A stretch of 64,000 bases of DNA, taken from contig CAJQUW010003226.1 in NCBI GenBank assembly GCA_907163375.1, positions 62,001-126,000 on the forward strand, read 5' to 3'. Below are positions 35,697-47,667 of the stretch, one piece after another (positions within the stretch are counted from its first letter, which is position 1; every line of letters starts with the position of its first letter). Origin of the DNA: Prostheceraeus crozeri. Lineage: Eukaryota > Platyhelminthes > Polycladida > Euryleptidae. The notes beneath the pieces are model-generated. The model was not told the DNA's origin. It was given only the letters and a program-made list of their open reading frames with translations, and searched no databases. Made by a program: the position numbers and the translations under genes.

Positions 35697-35786
35697 TCCC
35701 AGGCGAACCGAATCGAACCCTTGATCTTTCTTTTGCATCTCCGTACGTAAGCGCGGCCCTTTACCAATCGAGCTATCTTACCACCT
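35697..35786 (-). repeat. tRNA-like sequence, likely SINE head or tRNA pseudogene
   Basis: On the minus strand TAGCTCGATTGGTAAA is a near-consensus A box and GGGTTCGATTCGG a B box, 45 bases apart. A D-stem (GCTC/GGGC) can form, but the T-stem and acceptor stem are poor, so a working tRNA is unlikely. Confidence 0.5.
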
Positions 35787-36286
35787 AAACCCAGAAAAAT
35801 ACGATTTTCTATCGGCAACAAAAAAAGCTGCCTTCTTCAGCAGAGAAAGCAGAAAGTGGCAGAATTACAGCCAACCGGAGAAATTTTGAGTCTGAGCCTC
35901 ATTTCCAGACAAGGCTTATTTGTCCTTATTAAATGCAAATTATCATTAAAAGCGTGGAATAACTTCTGTTTTGGAAGGGCTGAATTTCACGCCGAATGTT
36001 ATGCACTCATTGCAAGGACTAATCGATCAGAGTTGCTTTCAAGAACTGCTGTTGAGAAATAACTCACACAATCTCATTGCCAATGATCGCTGGAATGGGC
36101 AATCTATTGAATATCTCTAAACAACTGCTTTCATTTGTGCAGTTAGCAATTTTCAACAGAAAACTACATGTTATAATGCAAGCAGATGCATATTTTGAAA
36201 AACTTGAATGAGGGTCATATCAGAAATGGTTTTAAAAGCTCGTAAGACACTACGCATGCAAGCTGATACACGGGAGTGTTGCATGC

Positions 36287-38913
36287 ACATCAGGGTGAAG
36301 TGAAAAAATGTTTTTTCGAATTTGAAAATGCTTGGGGTCGCTATCCACGTCGACACGAAACTTAGGATGTCACACAAATTTCATCGATTTTTATTGATGT
36401 TGAGAGGTCACACACCGAGCTGGAACCTGATTGGCTGCGCGTAAAATCGATTTTTTTCAAAATCCAAAATCCTACATAGTTTGGGGTCTAGAATGATTGC
36501 ATAAAACTGTAGAAACAACATACTAAAGTTTGAGACGATTTAAACAATTACTTCTGGTCCCACATTGAGGCCAAAAAGTCCCAAAAATTGGGGAGAAAGT
36601 CTGAAATTTTGTGATTTTTTTAGAATTAGCTATACTGAAGATCAAAATACGACAAAGCTTGGGGTTTGAAATGATTGCTTGAAGTCGTAGCAACAATATA
36701 CTAAAAATTGGAATGATTTACACAAATTTTTACGGTCCTACACCAAGGTAAAAAGTCACGCGGAAAAATACAAAAAATCGATCTTATAAAAAATATTTTT
36801 ATGAATTTCACTGTAAGTAGCGTTTGAAATTGCGTGTAAACCCTTCCTATTAGAAAATATGCACTAGAGATCACTTATGACATATACTACTTGTACCAGT
36901 ATTTGCATTTATTTAAGTATTAATAACAGTTGATTTCCGATCCCACTTCAAAAACTAATCATCACATGTTTTTTTAATAATATATACATGCTGGCTGTTT
37001 TTATTTGTAACATTCAATACACTAAATGCGCAACTGAAATACAATGCTTTCATAAAATTTTTTTAAAACTTGTTAGCTACATGTAAGTCCAGAGATGATT
37101 TTCCAAAGATGAACACTGTTACTGCCTAAAATCTTATTTTGCATTAAATATTTGTGTCTTCTTTCGAGAAACTATCTTAGTTTGTACCACCGCATTTCGG
37201 CGAGCACGTCCACAGACCGATGTAGCTGCCTCTGTTGTCATTTTGACGCCGCGCTCGACAGACTGTGAGTGGCAAGGGCATTGCACACGCGTATGTTCAA
37301 CAAGATTATGTGGAGAACTCTCCTTCGTGAGTTCACAAATCGTACCGTCAGGTACCATAGATAATATCCAAGGAGAGCATCTCTGTGATTCGGTAGTCCA
37401 GTCGATCATTTCATGATAAGTATTTGCCGAGAGGTTTGTTTGTGGTACTTGTAAAGTACGTACTTGAGAGACTAGTACACAGTTTTCCCTGGCACTTGTA
37501 TTCTTCAATATACCAAAGTTCTAATGTGGCCTTCAGCATCATAATCATGGAAATATTTCTTGATGGGCGAAGTATCCGTTTTCTTTAAGTAGGCCCTACT
37601 GGATCAACAATTTCACGCAAGTAATGCGGCAAATATCTTGATTTCTCTACCAAAGAGAAAAAATGTCTTGCTCCGATAGTACAGAAAGGCATACAAGTCT
37701 CAAACCTAACTGGAGCGTATGGGGTCAAAATGTATTTTTTCTGAGGACAACACGGTTTTCTGTCGCAACATACATACAGACACAAAATGCGGCTTCCCAT
37801 CGTCAACCATCGAGTCAGACTCAAGTTTCCTTGGTCACGATGGGCTAAATTGGTGGAGCAAGCACCGTCCGATATACCCGACATATATCCCACAAAAACT
37901 TTTGATCAGTACTCAATCTATCTCTAACATGCGACAAGTCAACATTGAAATTGAACTCAACTGTTTCGAAATGAGCAACACTTTTCACACTCTTTTAAGG
38001 ATTTGCCGAGAGGACCGCTAAAAGAGCCTGAACCAATGCTAGCTCCATCTAACTGCAAAAACAAAATGACGGAGAGGAAGCTCGTTGATATGGAGCATAC
38101 ATAAAAGCCACTGAAAGGGGCGTTGTAACTCTCGCTCAATTAATCGAATGACGCCACCGTTTTGTCCGGTATTTACATTTGTTGAAAGTACTCGATAACA
38201 AATTGAAAAGGAAAACGTAGGTTTCGCAAATTCAAAACATAAACACATAAAAAAAAATCTTTCATAGAATAAAAACAGTAAGGCCTACACTGAAAGACAA
38301 GAATCAAGGAAATTATGATGGGTATAAACAACTGCTTTGAACACTTCATAAACTTGCGTCGATGAATTTGATTATTGGCTTTATCATCGAAGGAGTGCAC
38401 AAGTATCTAAGAGCTCATCCATTTTTGTATTTTTCCGCGGGACTTTTTACTTTGGTGTGGGACCGTAAAAATTTGTTTAAATCATTCCAATTTTTAGTAT
38501 GTTGTTGCTACGACTTCAAGCAATCATTTCAAACCGCAAGCTTCGTCGTATTTTGATCTTCAGTATAACTAATTCTAAAAAAATCACAAAAATTTCAGAC
38601 TTTCTCCCCAATTTTTGGGACTTTTTGGCCTCAATGTGGGACCAGAAGTAATTGTTTAAATCGTCTCAAACTTTAGTATGTTGTTTCTACAGTTTTATGC
38701 AATCATTCTAGACCCCAAACTATGTAGGATTTTGAATTTTGAAAAAAATCGATTTTACGCGCAGCCAATCAGGTTCCAGCTCGGTGTGTGACCTCTCAAC
38801 ATCAATAAAAATCGATGAAATTTGTGTGACATCCTAAGTTTCGTGTCGACGTGGATAGCGACCCCAAGCATTTTCAAATTCGAAAAAAACATTTTTTCAC
38901 TTCACCCTGATGT
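36287..38913. mobile_element. Long-TIR DNA transposon, 2.6 kb
   Basis: Inverted repeats of about 490 bp (36287-36776 and 38421-38913) begin ACATCAGGGTGAAGTG and are roughly 93-95% alike. The interior of about 1.6 kb holds a decayed minus-strand gene. Within the arms two related sub-blocks recur (a TGTAG-AACA-TACTAAA word at about 170-bp spacing), so each arm is itself internally repetitive. No clear target duplication is visible. It sits in the host intron between exons D and E, next to a dead RTE C-terminus. Confidence 0.75.
37134..37900 (-). pseudogene. Decayed transposon gene with CHSQSVER block
   Basis: The minus-strand frame 37508-37134 reads YHEMIDWTTESQ, then CPCHSQSVERGVKMTTEA, VCGRARRNAVVQTKI and a basic tail. 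I recall a similar order (INW, CHTQAVER-VK--TEA, VCG, R--I---SR) from uncharacterised repeated proteins of insects and cnidarians; this is memory, not a search. A second minus frame (37893-37585) lies upstream and may be its N-terminal part. The placement between 490-bp TIRs suggests that it is the element's own transposase or accessory gene (inference). Confidence 0.45.
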
Positions 38914-38916
38914 AGA

Positions 38917-39325
38917 TGACCATGTACGGTAGTGAGACATGGGCCGTGAAAGGCGATAAGAAAATGAATAAGAAAAGAGCAGAAAAGACAAGATCGATGT
39001 AAAAGGAGGTGAAGTCCTAAGGAAGATGAACCTGACATGCATCTCCAATGTTCTGCGAAGAAGAAGGATGCAGTGGCATGACCACATTCTGAGAAAGGGC
39101 AGATGACTGGACCAACAGATCTTTCCAGCTTGATGCAGAAGGCAGGAAGCAGAAGGTCGAGAGGAAGACCAAAGAAGACATGGTAGCAAATCGTCTCCTA
39201 TGATCTTCGAGCCCTGGACCTGAATTCAGCAATGGTCTACGATCAGCAGGAGTCATCCGAAAGCAACAACCGTCTGAGCCCGTTCAAAATAGAAGAGGAC
39301 GAAAAGGAGGAAGAAACTAAATAAG
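38917..39325 (+). pseudogene. RTE-like C-terminal relic
   Basis: TMYGSETWAVKGDKK, then RRRRMQWHDHILRKG, RGRPKKTW-type residues (worn), and ALDLNSAMVYDQQE and RLSPFKIEEDEKEE can be read in shifting frames. This is the region after the RT domain in RTE-type proteins. It starts abruptly at the edge of the long-TIR transposon, which may have cut it. Confidence 0.6.
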
Positions 39326-39706
39326 CAATCTACTTTACTCCTGTACTGAAATATCACAAACATAGAACATACCTGCATGTATAATCCAAGCTATATTCAT
39401 TCGTAAAATATTTCTGTTGTGATAATGTTTACTATATAATCAAACTATTTATCATTTCAGGAATTTAAAATTATCCAATCTAAGCTATTATGCTCATCAA
39501 CACAGGCATTATGTGTGTTAACAAAAGTGAATTTTCTCTAGCGAATCTGCTGAAAATGAGTACAGATCAAACGAATTGAAATGCAATGAAATAGAATACG
39601 AAAATGGATATTCAAGTACTCGTACATCACTCAAGTGTGAACTCTCTGGGAGAATAGAACTTTGGTTTCGAGCAGCAAAAAATTATTGTCTCTTCCTAAA
39701 ACTATC

Positions 39707-40801
39707 TTAACACTTACTATTCCCTCGAGTGTCTGGCATGTGCAGTTACCACCTGGTCTTTAAAGATACAAAGGGGTGATCATTTTGATCACCTCCACTA
39801 TATATTTTAGATTTTTCTTAGACAAGACAGATCTGTGTCATGATACTTATTCACTTTTCCTTTATCAGTATAAAGAAGAAATTATTGGAAAAATAATTCA
39901 TAATTTTGCATTTTTTTATAGTGATAAAATAGTCATTTTGAATTTAAAAGCATAGAAAAATAAGTAACTTTTTTGACTGAAAAAACGGATTCATGAAACA
40001 TGTTTTGTTTTGCATGAAATTCATATAACAAGTCAATTATTGAAATATGTTTCATAACATCATTGCATTATCAATATTTTGTAACGCATTATCACTTTGA
40101 ATCAATCGTATTTTGGTGTCCAATATCTATAGTAAGATCAATGCACAGAATCTTCTTTATTCCGTGTTTTCCGCAAATTGGCAACTTACAAGCTGCACAT
40201 TTCGAGGCTTTCAGATTCGCATCGCGAGGTCGTTTGCCCTCTTGAATACATTTGCCACATCGGAGTCTTGAACTTGAAGCCTCAACTTCTTGCCATTGAA
40301 CAGCACGAGGACTTGGTTGCCCTGTATCGGGACAAATTCTCAACTATGTTCGTGGGAAGTCCAAATGGTCTGTCAAGTCGCAACACCATTTCTTCTTTCA
40401 CCAATTCATCAGCTAGACTCATAAGAAATGTGCGCCTCATAGTGCGTGGATTGTTATTTCCTGCTGTTGGATGATGAATATTGAAGATAGTTTGCACATT
40501 TATTTATTAACATGGCAAATTCGATAATGTTGATGTGAGTTTTAAGCAAAAATTGCAGTTGATACTAAAAAAGAACACTCAATCAGATTCAATACAAATC
40601 AATCTCAATCAATACCCGGCTTGTTAGACGGTAGTTTAAGCGTTCAAATACGACGAAATACGTCCTTTCGGCCATAAATAACCTAGATGAGTTAAAATAT
40701 ATCAACTATCAGGCATAAATAGTGTTTATTTTCGAGGTGATCATTTTGATCACCCTTTGTCTTTTAAAGGTGGCAAATTACCTTTGTATCTTAAGGGTTA
40801 A
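39707..40801. mobile_element. piggyBac-like remnant bounded by TTAA
   Basis: TTAA lies at 39707-39710 and 40798-40801. The right end reads, inward, TTAACCCTTAAGATACAAAGG, with the CCC start of piggyBac ends; the left end is more diverged but shares AGATACAAAGG further in. The same palindrome GGTGATCATTTTGATCACC stands near both ends (39777, 40737). Only the C-terminal part of a transposase remains, so it is an internally deleted copy. Confidence 0.55.
40092..40497 (-). pseudogene. piggyBac transposase C-terminus with Cys-rich domain
   Basis: TMRRTFLMSLADELVKEEM resembles the end of the piggyBac catalytic core, and after a frame change LRCGKCIQEGKRPRDANLKA with SKCAACKLPICGKH gives the C-x2-C ... 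C-x2-C-x3-C-x2-H cysteine-rich domain that binds the element ends. The three catalytic Asp residues lie upstream and are absent. A frameshift separates the two parts near 40300. Confidence 0.6.
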
Positions 40802-41345
40802 CAAAAAAAGTGGGTCAAACCCCATTACACTGTTCTGGAGTCAGGATCGAGAAGGAGGGGGCAAAATGTTATAAACTTCAGGAGATTCACCGATCATCTG
40901 GTACTTTCCATGGATAGGACCTATTTCTTCACTACCCTACTTCAGTCTTCGTTGATTTTTACTCCGGTAAGCCGGGCATGCTGGATGTGGTTACTATATA
41001 AAGCACGATTTGCAGGTTGACTCATCTACCGAACCAAAACCAATTGATGGAAAATGCAAAGGGTTAAATTCCAACGTACGAATAAACGTTTCTGCAATGC
41101 AGCTACACTAAGAGCAAAACCTAGCCGCTCTTGAGAAGTCAATTTAAATAAACAGTTAGAAGCCGTAGCTTTTGACAGATTTATTTGAAAACATATTTCA
41201 GTGGGCAAGCTACCATCATCAGTGACAACAATCAATAAACAATGCAACAATATATACAGGACATAATGAAATAAAAATCAATGCAAGAAAAGTGGCTGCG
41301 ATTGGTTATGATTATTCATGAGACAATGCGAATGAAGAAATGACT

Positions 41346-43331
41346 TTATGTACAATAATTAAGCAAATTTTGTGTATGGAGTGCGCATGAGAATTTTAAA
41401 TTATCTTTATCTGGGATATGAACATGAAGCGATATTTCAGATGGTGGTTGACCTTTCACATATTCGTTTATCATAGAAAATATATGGCGATGGGTTTCAC
41501 CGACGTAGCATTGACTGCAATGCTCACAAGTACATTTATACGCTACGGAGGATAACTCACTAAAAGGCATTGGATCTTTATTGGCTATCATATTTTGTTA
41601 TCAATTCAGAAAGGATGCATTTTTCAACTGAGAGTTATATTGTAAAATAAGAAATAAACATCACAAAGCGTTTCGCCCTTGGCTTGATCACTTGTGCAGT
41701 AATTATTTCTTATTTTACAATATAACTCTCGGTTGAAGAATACATCCTTTCTGAATTGATAGCCGATATACCAACCGATTAATTCCATGGATCAAATATC
41801 ATATTTTGTGTTTTGCAAGTGCTCAAGGCACTTCTTAAAACATTATTTTCTAAAGCACTGTGGCGAATATCACGCCTCATTTGAGAGAGACGAGTTGAAA
41901 CATAGGGGAGTTTGCAAGATATTTCAGTTTTTTTCTTTGGATTCAATTTTTATTTTAGGATGATCACATCTCTCAAAGACTCTCACATCTCTCAATTTAT
42001 TCTATCAGGATGATATCCGTTATGAATGAAAATATTCCTAACTTTATTTTTGTTAAAATCGCGGTCGGCAGGGAGACTGCTTAGTTTTGAGACCTATTGT
42101 ACAAGCCTTTCATCGCATTGTTCTTATAAGAATCAGGACTGTAGGAGTCACCATGAGTACACAATAAAGTATTTGCTTATTTTATTATCCAATTATTTTC
42201 AAATTTGCCATTTTTAATGAAAATATCCTTATCTAGAAAATTAATTGAGCTGTTTATCGGTTCTTCTATAGTAAATTTAAATGATGAATTAACAAGATTA
42301 AGTTGATCTAAAAAAGAGGGCTTCGACTCGAGACCGAAAGACGGCAAAAAGTCATCAACGTACCTAATGTAAAAAGCCGCCATTTACATTTTACTTTCTA
42401 CAATGCTCATTGAGAATTCAACCATAAGAGGTGTAAGGTGCAAGGGAGGATGTCATACTCATTCCTTCTTTTTGAAGGTGGTTTCTACTGCTAAACAGGA
42501 ACGAAAGATTAGTGCAAGCGAGTTGCAAAAGAGTACGAAAAGTATCTCTTAGTTATCTTAGTCAAAGTATCTAAGTTTTCAATTATAGGAAATCTTTCAA
42601 AATCTGGTAATTTAATTATATGGTCCATAATGTCATTGACTGGAATATTACAGAAAAGTTGAACAGCATCGGAATTGACTAAAGAAGGGTTTTCATACGG
42701 AAATTCGAAAGAGTTAATTTTTCCTGAGCTTCAAAGCTATCCTAATTTGTAAAAGACTTTGGCAAAAAAGGTTTTAGGTGAACAAGAAGCCAGTCGCTAA
42801 TGTTTTTGCAGAATGAGTCAGTCATTGACAAGATCAATCTCATTGGAGGTTCTTGTGTAGCTTAGGAAGACCGTAGAGCCTGCTTGGCTGGCAATCGGTG
42901 CTTCGCAGCTGCTTGTATTGAGAATCGGTCAGTTGTTTATTGTTCTTAAGTTGCAGTACCTTGTTGTTGACTTGAATAACCTTTCAATTGCAAACAATCT
43001 TCTTATGGGTTGGAATTTGGGAGAATTTCTGTGACTCGAGCGGCTTCTTAATGTATTGGTCTTTGTCCATGAGGACCACACAGCTGCTTTTGTCCGGTTC
43101 TGCAATGTAAAGATCCTTTTCCTTGCAGATAGCCTTGATAGTCTTCATCATTTGAATAATCTTATTTGAAATACTTTGCTTCTTCTTCAATATGAGTCTG
43201 ATTGTCGACTTGATCAGGAACTTCACGTCTTCTTCTCTTTCTTGTCGTTGTAAGAGCGAATTGATGCGTTTGAAAATTCCTTCACCTATCTCCTCCGCGC
43301 ATTTTCGGAGGATAATAATTTCTAGATACAC
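41346..43331 (-). pseudogene. Nearly full-length Penelope-like element, decayed
   Basis: In order on the minus strand: an N-terminal region with YIAEPDKSSCVVLMDKDQYI (43130-43060), CQPSRLYGLPKLHK (near 42890-42850, the PLE hallmark), catalytic YIRYVDDFLPSF (42360), FTIEEPINSSINFLD (42270), and the GIY-YIG endonuclease with CEHCSQCYVGETHRHIF (41535-41480). About ten stops and frameshifts lie between. A 161-bp hairpin with a hammerhead-like core sits between the RT and GIY-YIG parts (41600-41760). No introns or long terminal repeats were seen. Confidence 0.75.
41600..41760 (-). ncRNA. Hairpin carrying a degenerate hammerhead ribozyme-like core
   Basis: Arms of 58 bp (41600-41657 and 41703-41760) are reverse complements with about four differences. 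In the loop the minus strand (41697-41664) reads CACAAGTGATCAAGCC, then AAGGGCGAAACGCTTTGTG. This resembles the hammerhead order CUGAUGA, stem II (GCC/GGC), GAAA, with two changes in CUGAUGA (GUGAUCA). CACAA and TTGTG could form an enclosing stem. Hammerheads are known in PLE terminal repeats (established); activity here is doubtful. Confidence 0.45.
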
Positions 43332-43344
43332 GAAAACTTGAGGT

Positions 43345-46300
43345 AGACGGACATGGGTGGGGGTCGACGGGCAGCATCCCGATGGAAAGGGTTGCTGACC
43401 TTCTCGATCCCATCAGGCACCTTCTGGCATCCGCTTGGTCGCCGGTGTTAATGTCCAGTCAACGTCGAGCGCTGGGAGGCGGTAATTAACCTAGCTAACC
43501 CTAGAGTCTACGGAAGGTAGTGGAATCCTGATGGAGTAAATGCCATCAAATCTTCAGACATCCACTTTTGCACCCTTTTATAGCTGCGTACTCCACTGCA
43601 GGGATTGCACCGGGTCAAGTTCCGGATCCGAGATCAGGTATGAGATCCGCCCGGATCCCGGATCCAGCGAAGAGCGTTTATGATAAGATGTTGATGTTCA
43701 TTAATGCTGTGGAAAATCCTTACAAAAGTTATAAAGCCTCAAACTCGTTTTTCTCGTCCCTCACTTAGAGTTGGGAGTGGCAGTCAAGAATGCGAATATA
43801 AATCTTAATAGAAATGTTTTATTCAGGAATGTCTGTAGCTCGCTATTGAATTACAATCTATTAATGTACAAAAAAGATGAAGCTTTTTCATGCTTCGTTC
43901 ATTCTTATTGTCATGTTACCGCTGTAGACCCGCTTTACTATTCCACACTAAGGAATGAATGGACATCCATGAACTCCAAAGTTAACAACAAAGAAATATC
44001 CATTGTGCTTCTCCAGACATATAGTATTGATCCGACTACCTTATACTTACAATGAACAGCAGCTGCAATTACTAATAGTTCTAATAGTTAATCAACACAA
44101 ATAAAATCAGGTTTGCTTGCTGTCTTTTCTTTATTTTAATTAAATACGGAGGTTTCCTGTCTTTTCTTTATTTTAATTAAATACACATGTTTATCGTTAT
44201 TGAACTTATTTTTTGATTGACAATCATGGTAAATATAGGCTGAAACTTAATTAATTCAGAAATTCAGTTTCAGTTATCATGTACTAAGAAAGAGTACACA
44301 TTTCTCTAAGCTCGGTCTCAATTGTAATACCGATATTTTATATACTTATAATCATCTATTGATATTTAGTAATGATAATTTGTAATATATATTGCAACAA
44401 CTGATAACCAGAATGACAATTGAAGTTGGCGATAACAAAATCATGGGATTTCAAGATCACTTTATTAGTTTACTTTTATGCATTATAATGCATAATTGTG
44501 AAACGCATAGGCTAATTTAAACTTAATCTCAGAAACCATACCATTCAATGTTTCATGATAATGAAAACGAATTACACGCAATTTAATTACTTTTGATAAT
44601 AGGATCCGGAATCCGCCAGGGTAACCGGGTCTAGGATCCGGATCCGGATCCGGGTGCTTGCAATCCCTGTTCCACTGCCTTAGTGGGTTAGAACTTTTAA
44701 GTTCATAAGGCTGTGAGTCCATCCCAGACAGAAAGGGTTGGCGGCAGGAAGGGCATCCGGCTGTAAAAATCCGCAAAAATAAATCAAATCATGATATCTT
44801 CACTAATACATGTTCCGGATATGGTTAGGGCGTCTCCTGTTTCAAGCGACGTGCACCACCCTCGTCCGAGTGGTGTGACCAGTGGACCAAGACTACCGCG
44901 GAAAGACCGGCGACCGCGGCTAAAGAAGCAAGTCGGAATGCTCAGAATTACCTCATGGAATGTAGGATCTATGACCGGCCGCTCGATAGAAGCAGCTGAT
45001 ACGTTAACACGCAGGGGTGTAGACATTGCCTGCGTACAGGATGTCAGGTGGACTTGGTCTAAGGCGCGTGACATTGGTATGGGATACAAAATTCACTATT
45101 ATGGTGAAGTGTGAGGGAGAAACGGCGTCGGCAGGATATTAAGACGAAAACTAACATATCAAGTCCTGGAAATCAAGAGGATATCGGATAGGATAATCAG
45201 AATGAATCTGGTTGATCACGATACCAAGAAGTTGTATACAATTGTATCGGCCTATGCACCACAACAAGGTTTGAGCGGTCAAGAGAAATACGAATTCTAT
45301 TTGAAATTGGAAGAAGCAACGAATGAATGGCCGGAGCTATCTAAGATAATTGAATGCAGTGGGGAGAAACACTTAGGTGTAACAAGAGGTGGACGGTGGC
45401 GAAAAAAAGAAACCTGGTGATGGGACGTCGAGGTGCAACAGCACACCCGCAGAAAAAAAGAAGCATTCAAAGAGTGGCAGCTTAATACAACAAGTGAGAA
45501 CCATGAAAAATGCAAGCAGGCGAAGAGAGAAATCAAACGGGTAGTAGCCTTGGCTCGCCGCAGAGCTACAAATTTGCTATACGAAGAGTTGGAGAGTGGA
45601 GATCCCCGGTGGAGAGAAAAGAATATTCCGCATTGCAAGAATGAGGGATCAGAATACCAAAGATAATTATGAAGGGCATTTCGTGAAGGACTCCCAAGGA
45701 AACATCTTCAATGGCACCAAGGAGAACATACAGAGATGGAGAGAATATTTCTCGACTCTCTTGATCGAAAGTCGACCGCATGTAACCCCTCCAGAGACCT
45801 CCTGAGAGAAGTATCAGAGACTGAGGTGATACATTGTTTAAGAAAGATGAAAAACAACAATTCATGCGGTCCTAATGGCATCCCGACAGAAGCAATCAAA
45901 AATATTGGCGCACAGGGTGTTGCACAACAGAAGGGAATATTCGATAAACTTCTCCAAGGGGACAAGATACCAAAATCAGTGGAGAGAGAGAACATTATAG
46001 CACCTATCTTCAAAGGAAAGGGCGATCACATGAGTTGTGGAAATTATCGGGGGATCAAATTGTTGAGCCACACATTAAACTTGTGGCAGCGTATCATCGA
46101 TGGCATACTGTGAAACATCATTACAGTCTCAGATGGACAATTTGGATTTCTCCCAAACTGCAGCACCAGTGATGCCATATTCCTAGCAAGAAATACGATG
46201 GAACGGTACAAAGGTCCGTCCTCTCGACACATGATCTTTGTTCATCTGGAAAAAGCGTGCGACACGGTACCGAGGCCAGCAGTTTGGAATTGCCTGCGAA

Positions 46301-46726
46301 AAAGAATGAAACCTGAACGATATGTTAACGCAAGATATGTATTTCGAAAGTACCACCAAAGTGCGCTCCAAGCAAGGAGTCTGTGAGCTTTTCCAAATCG
46401 ATGTGGGCCTCCACCAGGGATCGGCATTGAGTCCGTTCCTATTTGTAGTAATGCTAGATACTATCGCCCACGACGTTCAGAAGCAGCCACCCTGGGACCT
46501 CCTTTATGCGGATGATTTTGCACTTTTCGACGATACTGTGGAAGTAGTCAAGGAAAGAGCGGACGACTGGAATAAGATCATGACAGATAATGGCCTCGAG
46601 ATTAATTTCGGGAAGACATCAACTCAAACCCAATATCAACAACAGATAAGCTTAAGTACCTCGGGTCGATGCTAAGCAAAGATGCCACTATTAATGAAGA
46701 TATGAACCGAGGAACGCAAGTAGCAT
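43345..46726 (+). pseudogene. RTE-like non-LTR element, decayed, split by a hAT-like insertion
   Basis: A GC-richer leader (43345-43598 and 44670-44790) with GGCAGGAAGGGCATCC precedes the protein. The endonuclease begins RITSWNVGSMTGRS and continues DIACVQDVRWT and TIVSAYAPQQG (44935-45270), then has lost the central GDFN part (jump near 45345). RT blocks follow: GPNGIPTEAIKNIG, NYRGIKLLSH, FGFLPNCSTSDAIF, MIFVHLEKACDTVP (usual IDLEKAFD changed, first catalytic Asp lost), VGLHQGSALSPFLF, DLLYADDFALF and YLGSMLS. It stops near 46726, without the C-terminus. Confidence 0.7.
43599..44669. mobile_element. hAT-like element, 1.07 kb, 8-bp target duplication
   Basis: Ends CAGGGATTGCACC and TGCAATCCCTG are inverted; flanks CTCCACTG (43591-43598) and TTCCACTG (44670-44677) are an 8-bp duplication with one change. 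CCGGATCC is repeated near both ends (four times on the right). A 94-codon plus-strand frame at 43771 has no known motif. No hAT transposase is present. It separates the two halves of an RTE leader. Confidence 0.75.
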
Positions 46727-46729
46727 GTT

Positions 46730-47660
46730 TTTGTAGCTTGAGTGTTTCTATTGAACTGAAAGGCATAGCGCAAAATTAAAATGAACAGGCGAACTGAGTG
46801 AACGAACAAAATAGTTGAATGAGTGAAGAGCTGAGTGAGCTGAATATATGGCCTTATTCGAATGCACTGGTGCACTTGGATTTTGGGACGATCTTTTGCA
46901 TTCAAGTTTCGAATATACGCATGCATTTATCGATGGAATGATAATTTGCACCATAATAATGATAAATGAATTTTACGCTTAATTACTTTTAATTGCTTCA
47001 TCTGTTGATGCAATAATGAAAAAGGAATATTGTACTTCAAAATGCAACTAAAATAGCTTTCTTAATTTGAATTCGTCATAAAAAATTTTTGCAATTGTGA
47101 TGAAGGAAAGTCAGTGGCTATCACATAGCAGATGGCAATTAAACGCTTTCAATCTTCAGCACATATTTTCACATTCTTTCTATAATCAGTAATATAGAAT
47201 TTTCTTTTTAAGATGATTTTATTCCAATATAATATTACCTTTTTTGCAACTGTAGTACTGCACAAACGGCATGCATATACGAGCATTTTTATAGTGCACA
47301 TCACTCTTAAGCACTACTTCTAAAAAGCATATATTCTGCTACGTGCAGCTATAATCGATTGTTCTTGCTCAACTGTTTTTAACTGTAATTTTGCATCATT
47401 AAATTACGAAAATTGTGTTGGAATATCACAACTTTTAGGATATAAGAAACGGACTATGTTGGTAAGTCATTATCATTAATAACCATCATAACATATCATT
47501 AATATGGCTTGTGGATGGGGACTACTGCATTACAAGAGCTATTCATCTAAACGCAATAGTGATTATCACAAAGAGCCGCTTTTGTGAGTTAATTGATGAA
47601 TTTATAATACGAAAAATGAAAAGGTTCTTATTAATTAGTTATGATTTATGTTATGTCGTT
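46730..47660. other. Intronic DNA without recognised features
   Basis: AT-rich sequence (about 70%) between the RTE relic and host exon D; frames are short and lack motifs. Confidence 0.5.
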
Positions 47661-47667
47661 TACTTAC

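Noticed and set aside
35697-35786. Functional tRNA gene
   Set aside because: A and B boxes are good but the T and acceptor stems do not pair, so a SINE or pseudogene is likelier.
37134-37508. 124-codon minus-strand frame as another host exon
   Set aside because: It lies between 490-bp inverted repeats and exons D and E already join by a split codon; it is better read as a transposon gene relic.
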